Shown here piece after piece: positions 7,000 to 14,914 of a DNA stretch of 16,054 nt. Numbering within the stretch: position 1 is the stretch's first letter; every line of letters starts with the position of its first letter. The notes under the pieces are model-generated. The model did not search any database. It worked only from the letters and a program-made list of their open reading frames with translations, and had not been told where the DNA came from. The DNA comes from JAAYZQ01 sp034428935 (GTDB lineage Bacteria > Chloroflexota > Anaerolineae > JAAYZQ01), in assembly GCA_034428935.1 (NCBI GenBank), contig DAOUHB010000119.1, forward strand, positions 1 through 16,054. The letters run 5' to 3'. Made by a program: the position numbers and the translations under genes.

Positions 7000-8271
7000 A
7001 TGACTCAACAAGCGGCAATCCGCTTGGAGGGCAGACCTCCGGCAGAGATGAAACCAATTGAGGAAGCCATCGCCCCGTGCTACCAGTGCGGCACCTGCTC
7101 GGCTACCTGTCCCACGGCCCACGCCATGGACTACTCGCCGCGGGCGTTGTGGCGCCTGGTAGAGCTCGGGGCCCACGACGAGGTCCTGCGCTCCAACACA
7201 TTCTGGATGTGCACCGCCTGCTATAGCTGCACGGTACGCTGCCCGCGCGACATTCCCATTTCCGAGTCCATGCGCCAGTTGCGCGAGCTCTACATCCAGC
7301 AAGAAGTCGGCCCTTTGCAGGGCGGGCTGAGCGCGATATTGGACGCCGTCGATAGCGTGCACAACATCGCCAACGAGCCCAACGAGACGCGCCTTATCTG
7401 GAGCGAGAACCTCCCTGAACGGCCGGCAAACCTCGACGCCCGACAGGCCGAGGTGCTATATTTCGTGGGCTGTGTCGGCGCCCTCTTTCCCCAGACCTAC
7501 GGCATTCCCCAGAGCTTTGTCCAGATCATGGAACAGGCCGACGTGGACTATGCCGTGCTGGGGGGCGAGGAATGGTGCTGCGGCTACCCGGTCTATGGCG
7601 CGGGCATGAAGTCGCGCCTGCGCGAGATCGCCGAGCATCACTGCGCCCGCCTGGCCGAAACGGGAGCCAGGCTGCTCGTCACCACCTGCCCCTCGTGCTA
7701 CTACACCTGGCACCACCTCTACCCGGAGGTGCTGGGGCGCCCGGTGCCCGTCGAGATCGTCCACGCCAGCGAGCTGATGGCCCGCCTTATCGAGGACGGC
7801 AAGCTGGAGCTGGGGCCCGTCGAGGACGTGGTGACCTATCACGATCCGTGCGACCTGGGCCGCAAGAGCGGCGTCTATGACGCGCCGCGCCAGGTGTTGC
7901 GCGCCATCCCGGGCCTGACCTTTCTGGAAATGAGCCAGAACCGTGCCGACAGCCTGTGCTGCGGCGGCGGGGGCGACATTGCCATGTACGCCGGCGACGT
8001 GTCGGGCGACGTGGCCCAGCGGCGGATGCGCCAGGCGGAAATGACCGGCGCCCGCTACATTGTCTCGGCGTGCCAGCAGTGCAAGCGAACCCTGGCCGAT
8101 GGCGCCCGCAAGGCGCGCATTCGCATCCGGCCCATCGACTTGACAGAGCTGGTATGGATGTCGATCCAAAATGCCCAGGCAGGCAAGTCCCTCGCCGAGG
8201 CGGCGCCTGCCAAACAGCCGAAAGCCGGCAAGCCCCAGAAGTGGGGCGTGCCGCAGCCGGCGCAAGAATGA
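7000..8271 (+). CDS. Soluble HdrC-HdrB fusion (heterodisulfide reductase-type catalytic subunit)
   Basis: The protein has 423 residues. Two [4Fe-4S] motifs (C27, C30, C33, C37 and C71, C74, C77, C81) with the short HdrC-type spacing lead into two CCG domains. These carry full signatures: C158, C193-C194, C230, C233 and C284, C320-C321, C358, C361, with spacings CX34CCX35CXXC and CX35CCX36CXXC. An Ala/Lys/Pro-rich tail of about 30 residues ends the chain. The hdrA gene begins 14 bp downstream, as expected for an HdrABC complex. The protein should carry the two non-cubane clusters that split disulfides in methanogen HdrB. Its substrate in this bacterium is unknown; the lipoyl carrier of this locus is my candidate. 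It has the ribosome binding site AAAGGGAG. Confidence 0.92.
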   Translation: MTQQAAIRLEGRPPAEMKPIEEAIAPCYQCGTCSATCPTAHAMDYSPRALWRLVELGAHDEVLRSNTFWMCTACYSCTVRCPRDIPISESMRQLRELYIQQEVGPLQGGLSAILDAVDSVHNIANEPNETRLIWSENLPERPANLDARQAEVLYFVGCVGALFPQTYGIPQSFVQIMEQADVDYAVLGGEEWCCGYPVYGAGMKSRLREIAEHHCARLAETGARLLVTTCPSCYYTWHHLYPEVLGRPVPVEIVHASELMARLIEDGKLELGPVEDVVTYHDPCDLGRKSGVYDAPRQVLRAIPGLTFLEMSQNRADSLCCGGGGDIAMYAGDVSGDVAQRRMRQAEMTGARYIVSACQQCKRTLADGARKARIRIRPIDLTELVWMSIQNAQAGKSLAEAAPAKQPKAGKPQKWGVPQPAQE

Positions 8272-8285
8272 ATCGAGGTGACGGT

Positions 8286-10262
8286 ATGAGCAAACCCAAG
8301 ATTGGCGTGTACATCTGCCAGTGTGGGTCCAATATCGCCGCCACGGTGAACACCGAGGCGGTGGCCAAGTTCGCCGAGGAGTTGGACGGCGTGGTGTTGG
8401 CCCGCGTTAACAAGTACACCTGTTCGGATCCAGGGCAGGCCATCATCCGCAACGACATCAAGGAGTATGGCCTGGATCGGGTGGTGGTCGCCTCGTGCAC
8501 CCCGCGGATGCACGAGCCCACCTTCCGCCGTACCCTCGACAGCGCTGGCCTGAACCCCTACTACCTGGAGATGGCCAACATTCGAGAGCAGGTGTCGTGG
8601 GTGCACAGCGACGTGGAGTCGGCCACGAACAAGGCCAAGGACCTCGTGGCGGGCGCCGTGAACCGGGTGCACCTCCACCAGTCCCTGTACTCCCGCAAGT
8701 CCCCCGTCGAGCCGTCGGCCCTGGTCGTCGGCGCCGGCATCGCCGGCATCCAGGCGGCCCTGGACATGGCCGACGCGGGCTACAAGGTCTACCTGGTGGA
8801 GCGGGAGCCGTCCATCGGGGGCAAGATGGCCCAATTGGACAAGACCTTCCCCACCCTCGACTGTGCCACCTGAATTCTCGGGCCCAAGATGATGGATGCC
8901 GGTCGGCATCCCAACATTGAGCTTCTGAGCTACAGCGAGGTCGTGGAGGTCACCGGGTACGTCGGCAATTTCGACGTCAAGATCAAGAAGAAACCCCGCT
9001 ACGTGAACGTCGACAAGTGCACGGGCTGCGGGGCCTGCATGGAAGCCTGCGTGTGGCACGACCGTGTCTACAGCGAGTACGAAGTGGGCATGGGCCTGCG
9101 CAGCGCGGCCTACATTCCCTTTGCCCAGGCCGTGCCCATGAAGGCGACCATCGATCCCAACTCGTGCCTTTTTCTCACCCGGGGCAAGTGCGCCCAGAAG
9201 TGCCTGAAGGCGTGCGAGGCGGGGGCCATCGACTTTGATCAGAAAGAAGAGTTCGTCGACGTCAAGGCGGGAGTGGTCATCCTGGCCACCGGCTACGATC
9301 TGACCGATCACCCCTCCCTGGCGCGCTACGGCTATGGCACCTATGACAACGTCATCGACGGCTTGCAGTTCGAGCGCCTGTCCAGCGCCGCCGGCCCGAC
9401 GGGGGGCAAGATCGTCACCCGCGACGGCCGCGTGCCCGAGACGACGGTCTTCTTGCACTGCATCGCCAGCCGCGACGAGCAGGCGCACGAGTACTGCTCT
9501 CGCATCTGCTGCATGTATGGCACCAAGCAAGCCCACCTGGCCAAGGACAAGACGGGGGGCGAGGTGTACCAGTTCTACATCGACATGCGCACCCCCGGCA
9601 AGGACTATGAGGAATTCTACAAGCGCATGCAGGAGGAAGGCATCCGCTACGTGCGCGGCAAGGTGGCCGAGGTGCTGCCCGACCCCAGCGGCAGCGGCAA
9701 GCTGCTGGTCCGGGGCGAGGACACGCTCTTGAACCGCTATGTAGAGGTTCCCGCCGACCTGGTGGTGCTGTTGACGGCCATCAAGCCGTCCGAAGGGTCC
9801 CGCGAGATCGGCAAGCTCTTTGGCGTGTCGGTGGGCAAGGACGGCTTTTTCACCGAAGCGCATCCCAAGCTCAAGCCCGTGGACACGACCACGGCGGGCG
9901 TCTTTCTCGCCGGCTGCGCCCAGGGCCCCCGCGACATCCCCGACACCGTGGCCCAGGCCAGCGGTGCCGCGGCGCGGGCGCTCATCTTGCTCAACCAGGG
10001 TGAGGTCGAGATCGAGCCCACCGTCGCCGAGGTGGTCAGGGAACGCTGCTCCGGCTGTGGGGAGTGCATCCTGGCCTGTCCCTTCCACGCCATCGAGCGG
10101 GTGGAGGGCAAGGCACAGGTCAACGTTGCCCTGTGCAAGGGCTGCGGCACCTGCGTGGGCGCCTGCCTGGCCAAGGCCATCATCGGCCACCACTTTACCG
10201 ACGAGGCGCTCGTTGCCCAGGTCGAGGGCATCTTTGAGCGGGATCCGATGCCGGTGTGGTAA
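8286..10262 (+). CDS. hdrA: HdrA, heterodisulfide reductase flavoprotein subunit, selenoprotein (Sec196)
   Basis: Reading TGA 8871-8873 as selenocysteine gives one 658-residue protein. The N-terminal domain (1-140) contains YICQCG and C46/C71. An FAD-binding Rossmann motif GAGIAG sits at 149-154. The redox motif is C193-A-T-U196-I-L-G-P-K-M, where most homologues have Cys, and where some methanogen HdrA proteins have Sec. Ferredoxin motifs follow: C245, C248, C251, C255, further cysteines C294-C310, and a C-terminal pair (C588, C591, C594, C598 and C617, C620, C623, C627). The frame is unbroken after the TGA. HdrA is the flavin-bifurcating core of HdrABC-MvhD complexes, linking MvhD to HdrB and ferredoxin. 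The GAGGTGA ribosome binding site and the 14-bp gap suggest coupling to the upstream HdrCB gene. Automated annotation would split it at 8873. Confidence 0.93.
8894..8911 (+). promoter_or_regulatory. Predicted bacterial SECIS hairpin in hdrA
   Basis: A perfect 7-bp stem GGATGCC/GGCATCC with the loop GGTC (8901-8904) lies within the coding sequence, its loop 27 nt after TGA 8871-8873. The GGU in the loop matches the SelB-recognised loop of known bacterial SECIS elements, and the distance is within the range I know for bacteria. It supports Sec insertion at this codon. Confidence 0.75.
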
Positions 10263-10280
10263 GGAGTAGGAGACAAGAGA

Positions 10281-10703
10281 ATGAGTGATAACGGATTCGA
10301 GCCACGCATTGTGGGATTCCTGTGCAACTGGTGCAGCTATGCCGGTGCCGACGCTGCCGGAACCTCGCGCTTGAAATATGCTTCCAACCTGCGCATCGTC
10401 CGCGTCATGTGCTCGGGGCGCGTCTCGCCCGAGCTGGTGGTGCGCACCTTCCGGGAGGGCGCCGACGGAGTGATGGTGCTCGGTTGACACCTGGGCGACT
10501 GCCACTATGTTAGTGGCAATCATCGAACCGCCAAGCGGTTCCCCATCTTCCGCAACCTGTTGAGCTACGCCGGCATCGATCCCAGGCGGCTCCACCTGGA
10601 CTGGGTCTCTTCGTCCGAGGCCGGGCGCTTTGCCGACGTGGTGCAAGAGTTTACCGACGAGATCCGGGCCCTTGGCCCGCTGGAAACGAAAGAGGGGGCC
10701 TGA
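10281..10703 (+). CDS. mvhD: MvhD-type [2Fe-2S] delta subunit, selenoprotein (Sec69)
   Basis: The reading through TGA 10485-10487 gives 140 residues, a normal length for MvhD. Visible ligand motifs are FLCNWCSY (C15, C18), MCSGR (C44) and GUHLGDCHY (U69, C74), where U replaces the Cys of the GCHxGDCHY motif. MvhD carries a [2Fe-2S] cluster and passes electrons from a hydrogenase or formate dehydrogenase to HdrA; the VhuD homologue in Methanococcus is likewise a selenoprotein. With no hydrogenase gene in the window and formate dehydrogenase genes just downstream, formate is the probable electron source. The next gene starts 1 nt after its stop, indicating translational coupling. Confidence 0.92.
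10500..10518 (+). promoter_or_regulatory. Predicted SECIS-like hairpin in mvhD
   Basis: A perfect 7-bp stem TGCCACT/AGTGGCA encloses the loop ATGTT, beginning 12 nt after TGA 10485-10487, with the loop 19 nt after it. Distance and stem fit a bacterial SECIS, but the loop has GTT rather than the GGT seen in the other two, so the apex is atypical. Confidence 0.6.
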
Positions 10704-10704
10704 G

Positions 10705-11484
10705 ATGGACCGAGTTTCCCTGGTACGCGACGCAGTAAAAAAGCTGCTGGATAGCGGCGAGGTGGCGGGCGTACTGGCACTGCGGGCCAACTGGCCGGCA
10801 TCCGCCCCCCATCTGTACCGGCCCGGCGACGACCTGGGCGACCTGGTGTTGTGGCCCAAGTACTCTCTGCCCAAGATCATGGACAAGCTGCTGGACGCCG
10901 AGCCCGACGTGCGCCTGGGGATGGTGACCCGCGGCTGTGAGGAGCGCGGCTTAATCGAGATGGCCAAGCACAACCAGGTCGACCTGGGCCGCATCGAGAT
11001 GATCACGGTGGCCTGCACGGCCGAGGAACGGGACGAGTGCCGGTGTGCCTGGCCCTATCCCAGCCGCATCGACGTGGGCGAAAAGGTGGAGGGCATCGCC
11101 GACAAGCTGGTGGCGGAGCACGAAGCGCTCTCCCTGGAGGAGCGGACCGCCTTCTGGCAGAAGCAGTTTGCCCGCTGCGTGAAGTGCTATGCCTGCCGCA
11201 CGGCCTGCCCCCAGTGTTTCTGCGAGACCTGCGCCCTCGAAGACAAGCTGTGGGTCGAGACCGGCGTGATGGCGCCCCCCTTCCCTTCCTACCACCTCAT
11301 CCGCGCCTATCACACCGTGGCCAAGTGCGTGGGCTGCACCGAGTGCGAGCGAGCCTGCCCGGCGGATATTCCGCTGACGGTGCTCTATACCCTGCTGCGC
11401 CGCGACGCAGAATCGATGTTTGGCTACGTGCCGGGGCGCAGCGTCGAAGACCAGCCACCGTTGGTGGTCGAGACGTTGTGGTAA
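10705..11484 (+). CDS. FdhB/FrhB-like iron-sulfur electron-transfer subunit
   Basis: The protein has 259 residues. The N-terminal 120 residues (LVLWPKYSLPKIMDKLL, TRGCEERGLIEMAKHNQVD, C104, C112, C114) resemble the N-terminal part of the F420-reducing hydrogenase/formate dehydrogenase beta family. A cysteine-dense region follows, C158, C161, C164, C168, C171, C173, C176, and then a classical [4Fe-4S] motif C208, C211, C214, C218. It is shorter than archaeal FdhB, so binding of F420 or flavin is doubtful. Between mvhD and fdhA it should wire the formate dehydrogenase to MvhD. The ATG at 10705 has a GAGGGGG site in the end of mvhD. The family assignment is moderate; the iron-sulfur character is certain. 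Confidence 0.8.
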   Translation: MDRVSLVRDAVKKLLDSGEVAGVLALRANWPASAPHLYRPGDDLGDLVLWPKYSLPKIMDKLLDAEPDVRLGMVTRGCEERGLIEMAKHNQVDLGRIEMITVACTAEERDECRCAWPYPSRIDVGEKVEGIADKLVAEHEALSLEERTAFWQKQFARCVKCYACRTACPQCFCETCALEDKLWVETGVMAPPFPSYHLIRAYHTVAKCVGCTECERACPADIPLTVLYTLLRRDAESMFGYVPGRSVEDQPPLVVETLW

Positions 11485-11498
11485 GGAGTGTGAACCCT

Positions 11499-13574
11499 GT
11501 GGAATACAAGAACGTTCTGACCACCTGTGTCTATTGCGGTACCGGCTGCGGGCTCTACCTGGAGGTGCTGGATGGCAAAGTGGTGGGCACAATACCTGCC
11601 AAGAACCATCCCGTCAACGAGGGCAAGCTGTGCATCAAGGGCTGGAACGCCCACGCCTTTGTGCATCATCCCGAGCGCCTGACCACACCCCTCATCCGCG
11701 ACAAGAAGGGCGGGGAGCTGCGGCCGGCCTCCTGGGACGAGGCGCTGGACCTGGTGGCGTCTCGCCTGAACCAGGTCAAGGCCGAACACGGGCCCGATGC
11801 CGTTGGGTTCTTGTCCTCGGCCAAGTGCACCAACGAGGAGAACTATCTGCTTCAGAAGCTGGCGCGCTCGCTGGTGGGGACCAACAACGTCGACCACTGC
11901 GCCCGCCTCTGACACGCCCCCACCGTGGCCGGTCTGGTCACAGCGTTTGGCAGCGGGGCGATGACCAACAGCATCCCCGAGTTCGAGGAATACACCGACT
12001 GCTTCCTCATCATCGGCTCCAACACCACCGAGGCCCATCCGCTCATCGCCACCCGGGTGATGCGCGCCCAGCGCCGGGGGGCCAAGGTGATCGTCGTGGA
12101 CCCGAGAGACACCCAGATCGCCCGCATTGCCGATCTCCATCTGCAGCATCGGCCGGGTACCGATGTGGCGTTCATCAATGGCATGATGCACATCATCATC
12201 GGCGAGGGCCTGTACGACGAGGAATTCGTGGCGAACCGCACCGAGGGCTTCGAGGAGCTGAAGGCGGCGGTTGCCGACTACACGCCCGAGCGCGTCGAAG
12301 CCATCACCGGCATTCCGGCGGACCTCCTGGCCGAGGCGGCGCGCGCGTACGCCGGGGCGAGTAACGGCGCCATCCTGTACACCATGGGCATCACGCAGCA
12401 CACCACGGGCGTGGACAATGTCCTGTCCTGCGCCAACCTGTCCATGCTGACGGGCAACATCGGCAAGCCGGGTACGGGCGTGAACCCCCTGCGCGGCCAG
12501 AACAACGTCCAGGGCGCCTGCGACATGGGCGGCCTGCCCAACGTCTATACCGCGTACCAGGCGGTGACGAACGAGGCCATCCAGGAAAAGTTCCAGAAGG
12601 CCTGGGGCTCGACAGCGCACACGCGCGTCGGCCTGACTGTCACGGGCATGTTGGACGCGGTCCATCACGGCAACATGAAGGCGCTGTGGATCATGGGCGA
12701 GAACCCCATGGTGTCGGATCCTGACTTGACCCACGTTCAGGCGGCGCTGGAGGAGTGCGAGTTTCTGGTGGTGCAAGACATCTTTCCCACCGAGACGGCC
12801 GCCCTGGCCGACGTCGTACTGCCCGGCACCACCTTTGCCGAGAAGGACGGCACGTTCACCGGCACGGACCGGCGCATCCAGCGCATTCGCAAGGCCATCG
12901 AGCCCGTGGGCGATTCCCGCCCCGACTGGCTGATCATCTCCCAGGTGGCCCAGCGGATGCAGGGCTCCAACGGCGGAGACGCGCCCTATGCCGGCTGGTC
13001 CTACGCCTCGCCGGCCGAGATCTCGCAAGAGGTCAGCGCCCTGTCGCCCTCTTACGCCGGCGCCACGTACGAGCGGCTGGAAGAGCTCGGTCACCTGCAG
13101 TGGCCGGTGCCCTCGACGGAGCATCCGGGCACCGCCTACCTGCACAAGGACAAGTTCAGCCGCGGCCTGGGCCACTTTAGCCCCATCGCCTTCAAAGAGC
13201 CGGCCGAAATGCCCGACGCGGAGTATCCTTTGATCCTGACCACGGGCCGCATGATGTTCCACTACCACACCGGCAGCATGACCCGGCGCTCCGAAAAGCT
13301 GGATCGGGAGGTCCCCGAGGGCTATGTCGAGATGAGCCCCGAGGATGCCCGGCGCCTGGGCGTGAACAAGTCGGACAAGGTGCGCGTCATCAGCCGCCGC
13401 GGCGAGATCGAGACGCGGGCGTGGATCACGCGCCGCGTGCCGCCCGGGCTCCTGTTCATCCCCTTCCACTTTGCCGAAGCGGCGGCCAACGTCCTGACCA
13501 ACCCGGCCCTGGACCCGGTGGCCAAGATCCCCGAGTACAAGGTTGCCGCCGTGCGAGTAGAAACCGCCGCCTGA
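11499..13574 (+). CDS. fdhA: Formate dehydrogenase catalytic subunit, selenoprotein (Sec138)
   Basis: Reading TGA 11910-11912 as Sec gives 691 residues, close to cytosolic FdhF/FdhA. C10, C13, C17 and C45 bind the [4Fe-4S] cluster; K47 follows in CIKG. The active site is U138-H139, the Sec-His pair that ligates Mo/W and takes the formate proton. The middle is the molybdopterin oxidoreductase fold, with GENPMVSDPD and DIFPTETAALADVVLPG, and from about residue 577 the MGD-binding domain (LTTGRMMFHYHTGSMTRR, PFHFAEAAANVLTNPALDP). No Tat signal is present, so it is cytoplasmic. I choose GTG 11499 because AAGGAG (11483-11488) lies 10 nt before it; a GTG at 11490 is too close. It oxidises formate, or reduces CO2, with electrons passed through the FdhB-like protein to MvhD-HdrA. 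Automated annotation would split it at 11912. Confidence 0.94.
11925..11941 (+). promoter_or_regulatory. Predicted bacterial SECIS hairpin in fdhA
   Basis: The stem GTGGCC/GGTCAC (five Watson-Crick pairs and one G-U) encloses the loop GGTCT, which begins 18 nt after TGA 11910-11912. Loop sequence and spacing closely match the E. coli fdhF SECIS (AGGUCU loop, about 17 nt after UGA). It is the most canonical of the three SECIS candidates here. Confidence 0.82.
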
Positions 13575-13597
13575 TGGGGCGGATGAGTCAAAATCAC

Positions 13598-13640
13598 GGG
13601 GTAGATTGGCAGAAGCGTCGAGCCAATGCCAATCTACCCC
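13598..13640 (+). terminator. Inverted repeat between fdhA and the hybrid kinase (weak terminator or attenuator)
   Basis: Perfect 13-bp arms GGGGTAGATTGGC (13598-13610) and GCCAATCTACCCC (13628-13640) flank a 17-nt loop. Three T residues follow, then the GTGAGG ribosome binding site of the next gene. CAC (13595-13597) and GTG (13645-13647) could extend the stem with a bulge and would cover part of that site. It may end the hdr-fdh transcript, or reduce read-through into the kinase gene. Confidence 0.6.
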
Positions 13641-13659
13641 TTTCGTGAGGATGCACAAC

Positions 13660-14817
13660 ATGACGAACGCTGAGCAGAGCGGGCAGCGCATACTGGTTGT
13701 CGACGACGAGCAAGGCCTGCGCGAAGGGTGCCGGCGAGTCCTGGGCCGGTACCACTTCCAGGTGGACCTGGCCGCTACGGGGCGCGAGGGCCTGACTCTT
13801 TTTCGGCAGAACCGCCCGGACCTGGTTCTCCTGGACGTGATGATGCCCGACGTGAGCGGCATCGAGCTGATGAACACCCTGCGCACCGACGACCCGGACA
13901 TCGTGTGCATCATTATCACCGGCTACGCGACGGTGGAGCTGGCCGTGGAGGCCATGAAGCTCGGCGCCTACGACTTTATCGCCAAGCCCTTCTCCGACGA
14001 CAACCTGTTGCTGGCCGTGGAAAAGGGGCTGGAAAAGCGCCGGCTGGAGCAAGAAGCGCGGCGTATGCAACGGGCCGAGGAAGAGGCGCGCCGCCTGAAC
14101 CAGGAAAAGGCCATGCTCGAGGAGCTGGACCGGATCAAGACCGCCTTCATGCGCAAGGTGGCCCACGAGCTCCGGGCGCCCATCGCCGCCATCCAGAGCT
14201 TTCTCGTCTCGATCCTGGCGGGCTATGGCTCGCCCGAGGTGCAGCACGAGATGATGGAACGGGCGGTGCTCAGGTCGGGCGAGTTGCTGGACCTTGTCAA
14301 CGACCTGCTGAACCTGTCGCGGCTGAAGGACGCCAAGGTGGAGCTGAAGAAGCAGGAGGTCTCGCTGCAAAAGGTCCTGGATGACGTCCTCAGCCTGCAC
14401 GCCGCCGATGCCGAGCAAAAACGCATCCGCCTGGACGTGACCTGCGAGGAGTGCCCGCCCATCCTGGCCGATCCCGGCCACATCAAGCAGCTCTGGACGA
14501 ACCTCATCAGCAACGCCATCAAGTACACGCCCGAGGGGGGCAGCGTGCGGGTCCACCTGCGCCCCGAGGCTGGCGAGGTGGTGGGCGACGTCGAGGACAC
14601 GGGCATTGGCATCGGTCCCGACGACCTGCCCCGCCTCTTCGAGGAGTTCTTTCGCACCGAACAGGCCAAGGCCTTTGCCCAGTATGGCACCGGGCTGGGC
14701 CTGTCCATCGTCCGCCAGATCGTCACCGAGTGCGGCGGCGACATACAGGTGAAATCGGAGGTGTCCAGGGGCACGCGGTTCACCTTCCGCCTGCCGGCCG
14801 CCCCGGCCCCTGCATAG
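13660..14817 (+). CDS. Hybrid response regulator-histidine kinase (REC-HisKA-HATPase)
   Basis: The protein has 385 residues and no membrane segment. Residues 10-122 form a REC domain (D15-D16, phosphoacceptor D59 in DVMMPDVSG, T87, K109). Residues about 122-165 look like a charged coiled coil. The H-box VAHELRAP carries H169. The N-box NLISNAIKYTPEGG has N285, and the ATP-lid motifs are DTGIGI (313-318) and GTGLGLSI (343-350). The REC has the canonical proline-containing loop and so differs from the other three REC domains of the locus. ATG 13660 is preferred, 9 nt after GTGAGG; an ATG at 13651 directly abuts that site. As a soluble kinase with an input REC it fits a phosphorelay, and may serve the REC fusions here, which is inference. 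Confidence 0.9.
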   Translation: MTNAEQSGQRILVVDDEQGLREGCRRVLGRYHFQVDLAATGREGLTLFRQNRPDLVLLDVMMPDVSGIELMNTLRTDDPDIVCIIITGYATVELAVEAMKLGAYDFIAKPFSDDNLLLAVEKGLEKRRLEQEARRMQRAEEEARRLNQEKAMLEELDRIKTAFMRKVAHELRAPIAAIQSFLVSILAGYGSPEVQHEMMERAVLRSGELLDLVNDLLNLSRLKDAKVELKKQEVSLQKVLDDVLSLHAADAEQKRIRLDVTCEECPPILADPGHIKQLWTNLISNAIKYTPEGGSVRVHLRPEAGEVVGDVEDTGIGIGPDDLPRLFEEFFRTEQAKAFAQYGTGLGLSIVRQIVTECGGDIQVKSEVSRGTRFTFRLPAAPAPA

Positions 14818-14850
14818 CAACGGCGTCCGCGCCACAGGCACCGCAGCAGA

Positions 14851-14891
14851 CGACGAGCGGGCAGGGCCCCTGGGGCCCTGCCCGCTCGTCG
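14851..14891. terminator. Bidirectional hairpin between convergent genes
   Basis: Arms of 20 nt (14851-14870 and 14872-14891) are perfect reverse complements around a single central T; in RNA the apex would open to about 3 nt. The core is GCGGGCAGGGCCCC. It lies 33 bp after the hybrid kinase stop and 23 bp before the end of the minus-strand kinase, as expected for a shared terminator. No T tract is seen on either side. Confidence 0.7.
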
Positions 14892-14912
14892 CGTCTCAAC
14901 TCGTCGCGTCTC
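14885..14912. repeat. 13-bp direct repeat beside the terminator
   Basis: CTCGTCGCGTCTC occurs at 14885-14897 and again at 14900-14912, separated by two bases. The first copy overlaps the right arm of the hairpin. It probably reflects a small local duplication; no function is evident. Confidence 0.7.
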
Positions 14913-14914
14913 GG

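Noticed and set aside
8874..10262. Separate gene after the TGA in hdrA (start near 8889), and likewise after the TGA in fdhA (start near 11925)
   Set aside because: Homology runs through both TGA codons at the conserved redox position without a shift, and the supposed starts lack ribosome binding sites, so they are single selenoprotein genes.
8055..11018. Minus-strand open frame of 987 codons
   Set aside because: It is antisense to HdrCB, HdrA, MvhD and the FdhB-like gene. Its His/Gly/Ala-rich translation is typical of a shadow frame.
13606..13659. Upstream TTG start for the hybrid kinase at 13606 or ATG at 13651
   Set aside because: The TTG lies inside the inverted repeat and the ATG at 13651 directly abuts GTGAGG, so ATG 13660 has the better spacing.
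11424..13919. Minus-strand open frame of 831 codons
   Set aside because: It is antisense to fdhA, whose motifs are unmistakable; no domain seen.
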